Shown piece by piece: positions 27,335 through 38,977 of a stretch of 64,000 bases of DNA. A model generated the notes under the pieces. The model was not told where the DNA came from, made no database searches, and worked only from the letters and a program-made list of their open reading frames with translations. The translations under genes were made by a program, and so were the position numbers. Source of the DNA: Ancistrus triradiatus (taxonomy: Eukaryota; Chordata; Actinopteri; Siluriformes; Loricariidae); contig JAJAGP010000221.1 in assembly GCA_025084515.1 (NCBI GenBank), positions 496,001-560,000 of the forward strand. Reading direction: 5' to 3'. Numbering within the stretch: position 1 is the first letter of the stretch; each line of letters begins with the position of its first letter.

Positions 27335-30300
27335 AATCAAACTGGGCTGATTCAGTTATGTTATTGTTTGCTCCTCAGTCAGTCTCACCCCCTGTTTTCA
27401 GATAAACAAAAAGCCTGTAGAGCAGAAATGGGCCTCAAAAACAAAATTAATTAATCAGCTTTGAAAAATAGCACAACTGTCATTGTCTAAGACTTTTTAT
27501 TTATCCTGTGCTTTTTTAAGGTCTGTAGGATATGAACCGATATATTTTATATATAAAAACCACCTTCTGTTTTAAGGATAAATGAATAGCTGTATCTCCA
27601 CTTGTTATTCCACTTTTTAGTAATGTCTAATATTTAAAAAAAGCAGAAAGAAATTGAGCTGCTTGAGCCAAAGCTCTGATTCTTGCACGTTGCACAGCAT
27701 TAAGTCTCAAAAATAAGAGTACAAGTCTGTAAATAAATCAACAACAAACATCTAATCACTGCTCAATTGGCTTTTATGCAGCAGTGGATTTAAAGGTTTT
27801 AGAAACAGGATTTATTTGGGGTTTATTGTTTTTTGCAGGTAAATAAGGCAGCATATTTATTCATATTTCACTCTGTCTTTGTTTTGAAAAAGTTATTTAT
27901 AAATCATTAAAGTTGTATTTGCATATAATGACTTTCTTGAACCCTTAAGATGCACACTCCTTACGTGCACATTCTGACACTCTGCACTGTATTTATTTTA
28001 TCCTTATTCTTGTGCATGTTTTATCTTTACTTTGTATCATACGTGTCTGCTAAAATATTATTTATTACAGCACAGGAGAATTAGCCCAAAAGTGTTTTGT
28101 TATACTTTGCTACCCTGTATTGGTATAATGACCATAAAGTTCAACAAGCAGCCTAGCTTCGGACTGAAATGCTGAAGATTTTAAAATAAATACGTGCTGG
28201 TACTGGAATTCATGATAATTAAGAGATGGAGAGGATTTTAAAAAATTTAAATTAGGAAATTAATATTTTAGCATGTATCTCAGCTCACGATTTTTTTTAA
28301 GAGAAAGGTGTACACAATAAAGAAATTCAATGTAATGTTTTGTTTTTAGAAAAGAAAGGAAAAGAGTGGAATGCTTATTTTTTATTAATATTTATATATT
28401 AAGATAAAGAGACTGTCGGTGAATATGTATATTAATATTAATATGTGGTAAATCAGTTTTACTCTCGTGTTTTACATGAAACGCGTACTTATTTTTTAAC
28501 TAGAAAATTAATTCCGTGTATAATATAACAGAATGTTTTTGTAGTTTAAGCTGTATAATAAAATAAATAAATATATAAATATATACATAAATGCAATCGG
28601 TTTAATAATCGATTTTTATACTAACGCATAGCATTCTTTAATCACAAACGCAACGATACTGCAATGAAACGATTGTATGGTGATTTAACGTTTAGATATT
28701 TAACCTTATGAACTTAATCTTTTCACCTGTAAAGCTGTTTTATTTACCTCTATAAAGTTCCATAATTATGCATGACCCATTAAAGGTAAAACCTGAGCTC
28801 TCAGTCAGAGATATGGAGTGATTTGTTTATTTTATTTTTGTAGTTTTAGACTTGTAGCGTTGTGTCATTCGAGCTAAGTGACCCTTCCTTGGCCCTGCTT
28901 GAGCCCCCTCCAGTTCCTCACATCAGCACTTGAGGCCAGCTGAATCGTTTTTGTTTTTTTTAGGCAGAACAGTGATGGTGAATCTACAGAGCCTAACAGC
29001 AGTGTGATAAGAGCTGAGAGCTTCATTAAGCACACAAACACTCCGAGCTACATCTGCTTCCCACTAATCAACTTTCAGGCGAATATCAGCTTGCTGGGTC
29101 CTTACATAAACAAGCTAATGTCAGCAATTAGTGAGCTATCAGAACAGGCAAGCTGCTGAAGAGCAAAGCAGAATAAAAAATATATAGGTAAAGAGATTCT
29201 TCAGCTTTTATTGGAGCTGATTAAACCTTAGTGGATGTGTAGTGTTTAATTTGTTACTCACTCCATCCATTTAGAAGTGGTTTTAATGTAGATCAAATCT
29301 AATGAATTTTAGCTCGTAGCATATGAAGCAAACCCAATTTGCCTACATTGTGTATTTTAATTTTAGGTATATTTAATATCTGATCGCTAATCTCACCACG
29401 AAAAGTGAATGCTTTATATTTGAAACGGTAGTGCGCTTTGTTTTTGTCCTTTTCCTGGATTTATGTGAAGTATTTTAGCATAACGTGATATATTATGAAA
29501 CCATGTACAACACGTAAACAAAACTGTCCACTTTTTGACAATTTATTGACCATTTCTGGTCTTATTCCATCAAGATCCTGCACGGTCTCACTTGTAACAA
29601 AACCGTCTCAGGTTTGCAACTTTGCATCTTGAGATGCATTTACCTACTCATCAGCATACAGTTCCTCCTCTTTTCTACGTTGTTTATTGACGTTTTATGA
29701 TCAAAATGTGGACCTTGAAGATCGTGAGTACCGTTGCATGGATTACGTGTCTCGTTTTGAGCTCCATAAACCTCTTAGCGTTTGTTTGTTTTCTTTACCA
29801 GAAAGGTAAGGTGTTTTTAGGCTTGGTTTTTCTCCATGGCACCTCTCTGGTTGTGTTTAGGAGCATAGTAAAGAGGGTTAGAGGAGTGCCTGCTCCCTCC
29901 CCCACCAATACACACCAACCTCCTCCATGCACGTTACACGCTTTTACGTAAAAAATCTTCGTCTAGCTACATCTTTACCAAAATAACCACTCAACACTCA
30001 AATGCAATTTTTTTAATGAATAGTTCATCACTCAGAGCAGAAAGGAAAGTGCTTCGGAATCCACGTTTCAAGTTTTTGTTTCCGATTCGAGTGCATTTAT
30101 CATACACAACAACAACAAAGGGAAAAAAAACAGGAAAATCACAAAAATAAATATGAACTCTATAAACAACCAGTGACTTAAGTTTTTTTTAAGTCCTTGT
30201 CAAAAAGCTGACCTCAAGTATTATACCAAAAATAAGTAGAGAGAGAAAGAGTCCATGTGAAGGCCTTTATCTGGTTTGAGCTACGTTTGTGTTTTGAGGC

Positions 30301-30519
30301 CTAAACGTTTACAGTTCGTGTCATTTGCATTACATTCTGCTCTGGATTTGGTGAAACTCACATTCACAGTGCACTTTGACACCATTTTCTTCCCAAAAAA
30401 CAGCGCAATGGGGGCTACATGAATATGAAAAGTCGTTTCTTTTTCCCGTAATCACTTTGCATTTCCATTTCCATCAGGCTGCAGAAACGCACGAGATAAC
30501 TGATTAACATCACCATGTG

Positions 30520-31740
30520 TTTATTCTCAGCACGGTCTCGACTTATTGTGACTTTTCCATCTTTAAATTAAAATCGGATGGTCATCCGCGTTTGCCTGCT
30601 CCCAGGTCCTTTGTGGATCCACCGAGCTGAGGGTTTTTGTCTCGAAAACCAGCTTCTAGATCAAAACCTGCTCTGCCCAAGGTGAAGGCCCACATGGTAA
30701 AAAAAAATTCACAGTACATTCACGAGGATTTTCTCGGAGCAAAGAAGCACCGGGTTCATACCGAACTTTTCACACATAGTGGCTCAAGGTAGTTCGTTTT
30801 CCAAAATGAGAAATCAATCTTGCACCGCGAGTGAGACTGATCAATAAATATGTCGTCTTTATACACACTGAATCTTGTACGAGCACGAACGGAGCATGCT
30901 CCCTGCTGGATCTGCTGGATAAACTCAGCACATTTTAGCTAGACCAAGCAAAAACAGCACCAATAATTAGGCTCGGCCTGCTAGGCCTAATTAAATTAAT
31001 TACCTGGTCTAATTAAAATGTTTGCATTATTCTACTGCAGACTAGATTTCTGTCGGTATTCGGTCTGTTTGTTTGTTTTTGTAGCATTGTGTCAAAGTGC
31101 AATGAATGCTTGGACAGATTTTACAGGCTACCATAAACTATGAATGCCATAACCACATCAGTTTGGTGCGCCGCCCCCCTTTCTAACTTCGTGCAAATCC
31201 AAATAGCTCCTGATTGTCACTCGTCCAGGGCCTATCTGTTATTGTTATGGTGTGTGTATGTATTTGTGTGTATGTTATGTATGTGTGTGTGTGGGTCTGG
31301 ACCAACTGGGCTTCGAACCCTGAATAAATAAATAAACCCGGTCCAAGCTAAAGGTGTAATCAGTGTAAGAGCCCGACGTGTACGTTAGAAAAAAAAGCTG
31401 ATGGGTTCATTAAAATTAAACAGCAACGTTTAGGAAAATATTTGGGATCGACACTTGTAGCGTAAACGAGGTGATTTTTAAGAGTCTAAGCCTCTCAAAG
31501 CTTCCCTGGCAGACAGGAGAAAAATACTCCAAATGTCATTCTGTAATTCCAACAGGTCGTGGTAAAAATCGACAGTAAATCCACAACAAGCAGTTCGTCG
31601 TTACTAAAAATCTTTTTTTTTTTAAATCCACAGTGTCCCATAAAGCAGGGTGAGCAATGGGGTGATGGATCAGCAGGCCTTGTAGGCTCACCAAACCTCC
31701 CAAAATGAGGCCATTTCGAATCATTCAGTGCTTTTAAAAT
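30520..31740 (-). other. skida1: skida1 probable 3' UTR (extent uncertain)
   Basis: The sequence directly follows the stop codon on the minus strand. Read on that strand, an AATAAA lies at 30520-30525, the first reasonable candidate signal; further ones exist near 29546 and 29684. A TG-rich stretch is at about 31255-31295. The 3' end is unproven. Confidence 0.3.
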
Positions 31741-33900
31741 CTACTGAGTCAACGCCTGGTTCTTCCTGAATCGCTGGTTGAGATGGGCAGGGATAACAGA
31801 GGTACCGAGCTGCCACCTCCACACGGGATGGGACGGGTGAGGCACCTGGTTAGTCCTGAAAGAGTTTAAGGAGTAGGCAGGAATCAGATCTCCATCAGTG
31901 CCCACCATCAGAGACGGGGGGCACGGAAAATTGGCCATGAAGTTAAAAGTTGGTTTCAGAGACGTGGGCTGATTGGTGGCTCGTTTGCTCGCGCATTTCC
32001 GAGGACTCCTGTCTACTTTTGTCGCAGTTGCACTCGTTTTGGCCACGATTTCGGTCTTTTTCGCCCAGACTGGAGTCCTGTAGCTTTTCCTGAGCCTCGC
32101 ACCGTTTTTGTATTCTCCCTGACTGGTTAAAGTGCTGCTTGGTTCCTGTTTAGGAGGGGGACTCGCTTTTCTGGCATCTTTACACCGATCTGTAGCGCCA
32201 TCAGCACTCGGGGGCACATCTTGATTGGTATAATATTTCCCGTTGAACTGATGAGCGTGGCCTTGTGTTGTATATTCGTACTCGTCGTACGTGTCCTCCA
32301 CTTTGATTTTGACGTGGTTCAGATACGCTTTCCCCGTCGTGTCAGGGTCCATGGCCGCGTCCTCGTTTTCAGTCTTCACTTGTTTGAGAGGTGACGGTTG
32401 TTTGGGGCAGCTGGCCGCTTTTACGTCCTTTTTGTAATCTGAAAATTTGCTCTCGGGCTTAATGGGCACACCGGGGTCTTTGTCCTGGTCGCGTTGTTGT
32501 GTTAACGCTGGTTGATTTTGGTGTAAAACCTTTGCGTTCGCACAGGACGTACAACTGAAGTCTTTATTCCTACCGTTGATCAGCTCGACCGTCTTTGGCT
32601 CGTTTAAAAAGTCGACTTTGTTCAGGCCTGATAAACCGAGAATCCCAGCAGGGCTCAACTTTCTCGCACCGTCCCAGGTATCGCCGTTCTTATGTCTGTG
32701 CTTCCAGCTGCTGGTGTCCAAACTTTGTGTTTTCTTCCCTTTCTCGCAGTCCAACGCAGCACCGTGCACGACCCCGTTTTTGTGCTGAAAGCTCGACCTG
32801 TAGTGGAAGGTGGGCTGCAAAACCAGAGGCGCTTTCGCACTGAGGTTGGAGAATCTCGCTCGCCTGAACCTGATGCTCTGCATCGAGACCCGGCTGGACA
32901 CCGAGCTCGAGTCGGACTGAGACGTGCTCTCGGCGTCGCTGCTTTCCTCCGAGGAGCAGGACAACGATTCTTCCTCCTCATCTTCTGAACTCTCCGAGTT
33001 GCTCGAGCTGCTCGTGCTGCTGCTCGCGGATAAACTTGAGCCGAAGTCCGAGTCGTTGGCGGAGCTACACTCGGTGTCGCTACTGCAGCTTTCCTGAAAA
33101 TGCCTGTCCACATAAAGCTCACGATCCGGGTGGAAATGGCTCGACAGGCATGCTTTGGGTTTGCAGCACTTGGGGACGAGCAGAACCTGTCGGCAGCGTC
33201 GCTTTCTGTTCCCAAAGTGTCTCTCGGACCTCCTCTTCCTTTTGTAGAGCAGCTCCGAGTCGGACGGAGCCGAAATGGCGGACACTACCGGCTTCCTCTT
33301 GATGAGCTCGCCGCTCCTAAAAAGCGTGAGTTTCTCGTTCAACTCGACGCACTTCCCAGGTATTTGGACTGTTTCATAGTTTTTGAAGGTTCTACATGCG
33401 GTCTGGCTTAGCGGTGGAAAGTTCTGGTAGAGGGATTTGCTGTAGATTTGAGGTAGATTCGAGGAGAGCTGTGGCGACACGCCGCCAAAACTCAGCCAAA
33501 GTTTCTCTTTCCAGAGGCCGTTCCTGCTTTCGGTGGAAAAGTCCTCGCATCGGAGGTGTTTGTCTTGCTTTGCTTTTGTCCTCTTTTTGTTGGATTTCAG
33601 TACTCGCTCGGTTTTGCACGAGAAATAGAGAGCCTCGACGTCCTCCCTGGAGATGAGGGTGCATTTGGCTGCGTGGAAAGCCACCGAGTTTATTGCTTTG
33701 AGCTTTCGCAGCTCCTCCAGATCGCAGTGATGCTTCTTCACGTTCAGGTGATCCATCCGCTTGTGCACGGTGGTCCGCGGGATGTTTTTGAGGAGGTCCG
33801 TGAAGACCTGCGACAGGGCGAACATCTGCTTGCCCTGAATGACCAGATATCCGAGCTTAACACCCTGCATTTCCTCGAAGCCGAACTCCAAGTCTCCCAT
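31741..33900 (-). CDS. skida1: skida1, SKI/DACH domain-containing protein 1
   Basis: This complete, uninterrupted CDS has 719 codons. The N-terminal part (about residues 10-110, with FALSQVFTDLLKNIP, TVHKRMDHL and KKHHCDLEELRKLKAIN) is the Ski/Sno/DACH fold. Its relatives are transcriptional co-regulators, and SKIDA1 itself is little studied. Residues 272-338 form a Ser/Asp/Glu-rich tract ending in MQSIRFRRARF, also found in mammalian SKIDA1. The C-terminal 85 residues (FMANFPCPPSL, DGDL, PAYSLN, VWRWQLG) match the conserved mammalian tail. Three sumoylation-type psi-K-x-E motifs lie at 480-483, 508-511 and 532-535. Basic clusters near 220-235 could serve in nuclear import. Human SKIDA1 is about 900 residues; the difference is largely the long Ala and His runs absent here. 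The start is supported by MGDL matching mammals and by a strong context (gaaaATGG). The gene is divergent to mllt10. Confidence 0.95.
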   Translation of the reverse strand: MGDLEFGFEEMQGVKLGYLVIQGKQMFALSQVFTDLLKNIPRTTVHKRMDHLNVKKHHCDLEELRKLKAINSVAFHAAKCTLISREDVEALYFSCKTERVLKSNKKRTKAKQDKHLRCEDFSTESRNGLWKEKLWLSFGGVSPQLSSNLPQIYSKSLYQNFPPLSQTACRTFKNYETVQIPGKCVELNEKLTLFRSGELIKRKPVVSAISAPSDSELLYKRKRRSERHFGNRKRRCRQVLLVPKCCKPKACLSSHFHPDRELYVDRHFQESCSSDTECSSANDSDFGSSLSASSSTSSSSNSESSEDEEEESLSCSSEESSDAESTSQSDSSSVSSRVSMQSIRFRRARFSNLSAKAPLVLQPTFHYRSSFQHKNGVVHGAALDCEKGKKTQSLDTSSWKHRHKNGDTWDGARKLSPAGILGLSGLNKVDFLNEPKTVELINGRNKDFSCTSCANAKVLHQNQPALTQQRDQDKDPGVPIKPESKFSDYKKDVKAASCPKQPSPLKQVKTENEDAAMDPDTTGKAYLNHVKIKVEDTYDEYEYTTQGHAHQFNGKYYTNQDVPPSADGATDRCKDARKASPPPKQEPSSTLTSQGEYKNGARLRKSYRTPVWAKKTEIVAKTSATATKVDRSPRKCASKRATNQPTSLKPTFNFMANFPCPPSLMVGTDGDLIPAYSLNSFRTNQVPHPSHPVWRWQLGTSVIPAHLNQRFRKNQALTQ

Positions 33901-33905
33901 TTTCC

Positions 33906-33929
33906 TTATTGTGCTGTTAATCCCAACAT
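33906..33929 (-). other. 7-codon upstream ORF before skida1
   Basis: On the minus strand an ATG opens a 7-codon frame (MLGLTAQ) whose TAA ends five bases before the skida1 start codon. If the transcript begins near 34125, this uORF lies in its 5' UTR and could dampen initiation or require reinitiation. No evidence of use is available. Confidence 0.6.
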
Positions 33930-34121
33930 TGATGCTCCACTGCTGAGCTGCTGCTGCTGCCTTTTTACCTTCAAGGCATCACTGCTGATCAGTCCAGCGT
34001 GGACCACGAACGTGTCCGCGCCGAGCAGAGCAGAAAGTTTGGAGCAGAAGAAATAGAACCATGTAAACTGTGTAGTCCTGAACGGATTTAAACCAGCATG
34101 TCCAGTGAGTTGGGTGCAGCA

Positions 34122-34222
34122 TGATGGATGTCTGAGGTGTTACATGCAGCTCTTATATATACCTGCACTCCCTTCAGCTCTCTTCTTCCCCATGAGGAGG
34201 AGAAGGAAGGTGAAACGTATAA

Positions 34223-34258
<36 letters not shown>

Positions 34259-34450
34259 GAAAAAAAGCCCCCCCTCTAAAAAAAAACCGGCTCCCGTTCT
34301 CTGTGCTGGTTTAGCCACAAATAAACTGACAGCGGGGAAGTGCTCAAGTTGGGAGACACCTTCATCAATTAAAGCCCCCAAAGTCAACTCTGATTGGACG
34401 ACTCTGACAGGTGATGCAATAAAAATGGATAATTCCACCACGTGCCCCCC
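34122..34450 (-). promoter_or_regulatory. skida1: skida1 core promoter candidate
   Basis: On the minus strand, a tatataag TATA box at about 34152-34161 predicts a start near 34125 and a 5' UTR of about 225 bases. Upstream are a GA/CT repeat (34226-34258), a TGACAGGTG composite TALE/E-box-like site (34405-34413 on plus), a CCAAT box (ATTGG on plus at 34393-34397) and a CACGTG E-box (34439-34444). Confidence 0.55.
34226..34258. repeat. (GA)n microsatellite in skida1 promoter
   Basis: About 16 GA units, roughly 70 bp upstream of the proposed TATA box as read on the minus strand. Confidence 0.9.
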
Positions 34451-34547
34451 ACCCTCCCAAAAAACCCAGAGTGATTACCATTGTACTACTGCTAACATAA
34501 AACAGGCTGAATATCTATCTGAATATCACAGCTCCACGCTTTAGTGG

Positions 34548-34599
<52 letters not shown>

Positions 34600-34600
34600 G
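34548..34600. repeat. (TA)n microsatellite
   Basis: Imperfect TA run with occasional TACA and TATG variants, just upstream of the skida1 promoter. Confidence 0.9.
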
Positions 34601-35180
34601 AACACCTAAATGCTTAATTAATTGTAACATTTTAACGCTTCTCATATAACAAAGTGACACGAACAGCGATATTAAACACGGAGACGTCCAAAGCAGAGGT
34701 TTTTTTGTAATTATATTTCAGATCCACACAGACTTTAGTCGCTTTCTTGTTTTTGCGTGGTCTAAGCAAAGTTGCAGTTTAGCCCAGGTTTATTTTTACA
34801 CCTACACGCGACAGTGTGTGTTTTAACTATGTTTAAGCCTGTTTCATTTTATTTAGGGTTTGCATGAAGATTTTCGGCTGTGTGTGTGTGTGTGTGTTGT
34901 TTTCAAATTTATGGATCCATATCGCTGTAAGAAACCGAGATAGAAACAACAATACGATAACTGCTTAAAATATAAAACCTACATTCCTAAACTTGGGTTT
35001 TAAAACTGAAGGTGAATTACAGTTTGCACAAAGGAGCGGCCTGAGCGCTTATACAAACACGTTTTGGTCTAAAAACTTAAATACATTTCGGGTCCGATTT
35101 CACTCTGGAGTGAGAAAGTCAGAAAGACAAAGACAAAAGAACACGAGAACATGAGAAGGCGAAAAGATCCTGCTTCTGTG

Positions 35181-35182
<2 letters not shown>

Positions 35183-35213
<31 letters not shown>
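35183..35213. repeat. (TG)n microsatellite
   Basis: About 15 TG units. A shorter TG run lies at 34878-34897. Confidence 0.95.
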
Positions 35214-35215
<2 letters not shown>

Positions 35216-35576
35216 CTATATGAAGTTTATATACCCATTCCGAGGACCGACCGTCCCCACCAGGATATCTGAAGTTCTTTACCTCGTGTTCCTCAAAGAA
35301 ACGCGATTTTTCTTTTCTTTAATTTTTTTTTTTACAAACCTTTGAAAAGGAAACAAAACAGCCAAACGATTAGCTTTAGGTTACTGAGGTTAAGGTTGGT
35401 GTTAGGTGGAGGTGTAGATGTTGAATGAATTAGCTGTAGGATCCATTGTCAGTGGAAAGTCCCCACAATGACAGAAATACGAAGTTGGGAGAAACGTGCT
35501 TTGATTCAAAGATACATTTTGTTCGACAAAGGTGTGTTTTCATAGATCGGGTCCCATCTTTCAAATCTTCATTGAG

Positions 35577-35625
<49 letters not shown>
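35577..35625. repeat. (GT)n(GA)n compound microsatellite
   Basis: Twelve GT units switch directly to about twelve GA units. Confidence 0.95.
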
Positions 35626-35675
35626 CAGGTATATCTACTAGGCCTATAACATTTACAAGGATAGTGTGTGTGTGT

Positions 35676-35677
<2 letters not shown>

Positions 35678-35736
<59 letters not shown>
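35678..35736. repeat. (TA)n microsatellite
   Basis: About 29 TA units, preceded by a short TG run. Confidence 0.95.
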
Positions 35737-35738
<2 letters not shown>

Positions 35739-35890
35739 GACCTCGTGTTAGGGTTAGAAGATTATGATTAGGTGTAGTGTTACAGGAATCATAATGTCAA
35801 TGGAAATATAAATATACCCATCAACATACCTTTTCCAAGACTATGTGTGTGTTTTTGCGGTGTGCTGTGGTGTGGGTGGTAGTGGTGGGG

Positions 35891-35921
<31 letters not shown>

Positions 35922-35932
35922 GCGCGTGTGTG
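35891..35932. repeat. (GT)n(GC)n(GT)n alternating tract
   Basis: An uninterrupted alternating purine-pyrimidine run with a central GC core of about seven units. This type of sequence favours the left-handed Z conformation. Confidence 0.9.
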
Positions 35933-36258
35933 AGCGCTCAGACAAAAAATAAAATGACACAAAACTCAATAAGATCCGAATATCGAAAGCCAAAATAAAA
36001 CCTAATTACAAAACATATAAAACAGGATTGACATGAACCTGTTATTAAAGCTGAAACAATTTTAATGTGTGTACTATGGTTTGTTTGGTTGTGTGTTCGT
36101 GTATTTACACCGTGATTGAAGTTTTTAAATCAGAACTATTTTTATACTGGTCTTAATCAGAATTTAATTCAGAACTAAGCTAACAGGATTCCCTTTATAA
36201 GATTTTACTCTTTGAATATTGCAACGTTTACTTTATAGAATTTTGTACACACTGAATA

Positions 36259-36259
<1 letters not shown>

Positions 36260-36290
<31 letters not shown>
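36260..36290. repeat. (CA)n microsatellite
   Basis: About 15 CA units. A run of about 15 C follows at 36423-36437. Confidence 0.95.
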
Positions 36291-36293
<3 letters not shown>

Positions 36294-36640
36294 GCTTTGT
36301 GAGGCAATTAATGGAAAATTGTTTATTCATTAACATGAGCGATTGCAAGCCATCTCAAACCATTTGAATGTAAATCAGCCACCGCCTTTTTGGCCACTTT
36401 AGAAAAGAGAGGGAAGATGGAGCCCCCCCCCCCCCCCAGAAAAAAACCCACCTCCACCCATATTATGGACCCTTTCAAAAATTAATAAAACCTTTAAGGC
36501 AGTACTTGTAACTGTAAGAAGCTAAGCATGGTATACACATATACTGCTGTTTTTTATTACTGTACATTAATAGCTAATTACTGCATCTGTGCCACCTGAG
36601 AGATTTAATGGCAGTGTAAAAATATGGAGAAAAAACTGCA

Positions 36641-36641
<1 letters not shown>

Positions 36642-36714
<73 letters not shown>
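36642..36714. repeat. (CTT)n(ATT)n compound microsatellite
   Basis: About 14 CTT units followed by about 10 ATT units, directly abutting the interspersed repeat that begins at 36715. Confidence 0.95.
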
Positions 36715-36716
<2 letters not shown>

Positions 36717-36905
36717 AAGTCAGATTTATTTCTATAGCATCTTTTACAGTGGAGAATTGTCTTAAAGCGGGTTTACAATTTTCTATTATCTAGGCCCAAA
36801 GTCCTAATTAAGTAAGCCTAGGGCAACAGTGGAAAGGAAAAAGTTTGTAAATAAAAAATAAGGAAGAAACCTTGAGAGGACCAAGACTCAAATAGGGAAC
36901 AAATA
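36715..36905 (+). repeat. Interspersed teleost repeat, copy 1 of 5
   Basis: It begins agtcagatttatttctatag and contains aagcctagggcaacagtgg and aggaagaaaccttgagagga, followed by ccaagactcaaa. The same blocks recur at 52405-52525 and 55215-55385 (inverse) and at 54160-54290 and 60783-60975 (direct). The family is abundant in teleost genomes. I do not assign it to a named class. Confidence 0.8.
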
Positions 36906-37149
36906 TGCTTATTGCCTAGATCTTATATGTAGGAATTAAACTAAGTGTATAATAATAGTTTAAATAAACATAATCTGAATATAAAAATAGCTTAGATAAC
37001 ACATTTAAAAAAAGTAATAATAAAATTATATACTCTCTATATATATATACTCTATATATATATGCATATAGAGTATATAAATAAAATATTATATTTATTA
37101 TTAAAAATAATAATGCTGTTTATATCAATGCTATTATCATTAACTCAGC

Positions 37150-37200
<51 letters not shown>

Positions 37201-37216
37201 TGCTATTATTATTTAC
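37150..37216. repeat. (ATT)n microsatellite
   Basis: About 17 near-perfect ATT units, then a few imperfect ones. Confidence 0.95.
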
Positions 37217-38909
37217 TATAGTAGTAGTAGCATATTTTTGGTTTTTGTTGTTGTTGTTATCATTATTAACATTATTAATAGTTTTGTTTTTTTAAATAAT
37301 TATATTTATTAATATTAATGCTATTATTATTAGAGGATGTTTTATAGATTATATATCAGTTGAATGGCATCATTATTGATTTACACCAATTAAATTTGAG
37401 GTTGATAGCTACACTTTACGCGTGTGTAAAATAGGATTAAAATAAAATATGAACTCTATAATTTTATCATGTTTTATTTCTGAATTATGTGACTCGGTAC
37501 TTTTTGTGCGCTGCTTTTCGCCTCCTGTAAAATAACGGCTCCAGTACGGAGCAGCCCGGGTCTGCATTTACGACCATAAAGAGCCGAGAACAATTCATTA
37601 GAAGTTCTATGAGCTCTGAAATAATTCATCAATAAAAGATTCGCCTTATGTGGCCTCTGAGGAGGCACAGAGCGGTGCTGATCATCTATGTTGATATTAT
37701 TTCGTGTTTGCTCGCTAAATCTTTGGTCCCAAATCGTTCAGTCATGCGAATTTTGGATGCAAAGTCCTCATTTGGGCCTCAGCTTAAAGGCCTGTTCTAA
37801 TTACTAACCCGAGTGTTGTGCAAAAGGAATAAGAAGTAAAGCTTAGTTTGTGATACTCAAACCTTTTACCTCTTTTACAAACCTTTACGAATCCTGCAAT
37901 GTTGACATCAGCCCGTGTGTGTGTGGAATGTTTTCTTTCCTTTTAAGATTGGTCTGTTTTGATATCAAACAGCTTTGTCTTTTCTTAAATGCACCACTGA
38001 TTTTTTGCACTTTTTTATGCAAATTCGCTCAACGTTCTGTGAGATTTCACTGACGGAAAGGAAAGGGAACTGCACGGTTTAAAGGAAGCAGACGAGCAAG
38101 ACTTTTGCCCTGCAGGCCCAAATCATTTTGCAAGAGCCTTTTAAGACCACAGATCAGCTCATTCTTTGCATTTTGGAACAGAAGCGCTCTTCACTTTGCG
38201 ACACGGGCGATAAAGATTGCACTGCGGTGATTATAATTTTTTTTTATCTTCTATTTTTCTGATCTGATTGTATTTGTGTTATACAAGCAGAATCAGCAAA
38301 GTTGCACCCCGTAAAACAAAACAAAAAAAACAACAACAACAACCTGTGACTGCATGCGCGGGTGTAACAGGACAGGAAGCCTATTATGGGTGACCAGCTA
38401 CCACTGGGACACCAGATAAGGCTTTTATTCACAGTTTTCAATGGCTGAGGGCTTGGTTTTGACCCGTGGCGTCATTTAATACTCATGGTCATAAAATAAC
38501 CGGATTATTAAATAAGCACAGTGTGACTCAGACAGCTCATTAAATAAGCAAAGTCCATAAAGCAGCAGAAAACAAACTTTTTATGATTCATAAAACCTCC
38601 GGGTAAAAGTGCACGTTGTTTTTGTTGTCCACTGATTTTTATTTTTGAGTTTTTGATCACCCCATTGAGTTGGTGTAGCCTTAATTTCTCTAAGGTGGAT
38701 GAATGTGCTGTTTGAATGGAAATTATTCAATCAGAGGGAATAACGGCCTGCGTTCACCGAACTCACCGCTTTCAAAATAAATACATGAAACGTTAAAACG
38801 GCTGATACCGTCCCATTTATTAGGATATTCCACTATTTCACAGGAGGAAACTGGAATTGCAGCGTGGACTTCAGGCTGCTTACAGGGAAATTAGGAACGG
38901 AGCTAGGGC

Positions 38910-38910
<1 letters not shown>

Positions 38911-38975
<65 letters not shown>

Positions 38976-38977
38976 AC
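38911..38977. repeat. (CA)n microsatellite
   Basis: About 33 CA units with a single TA interruption near the end. Confidence 0.95.

Larger units (their letters stand above)
20860..30500. other. AT-rich intergenic region between pip4k2a and skida1
   Basis: No credible coding exon. It contains a Tc1-type MITE (21440-21810), a moderately GC-rich stretch at 22970-23130, a TA repeat (25392-25427), a GT repeat (27301-27333), and a non-repetitive block at 28790-29170 that may be conserved. The remainder is low-GC sequence in which I see nothing specific. Confidence 0.6.
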
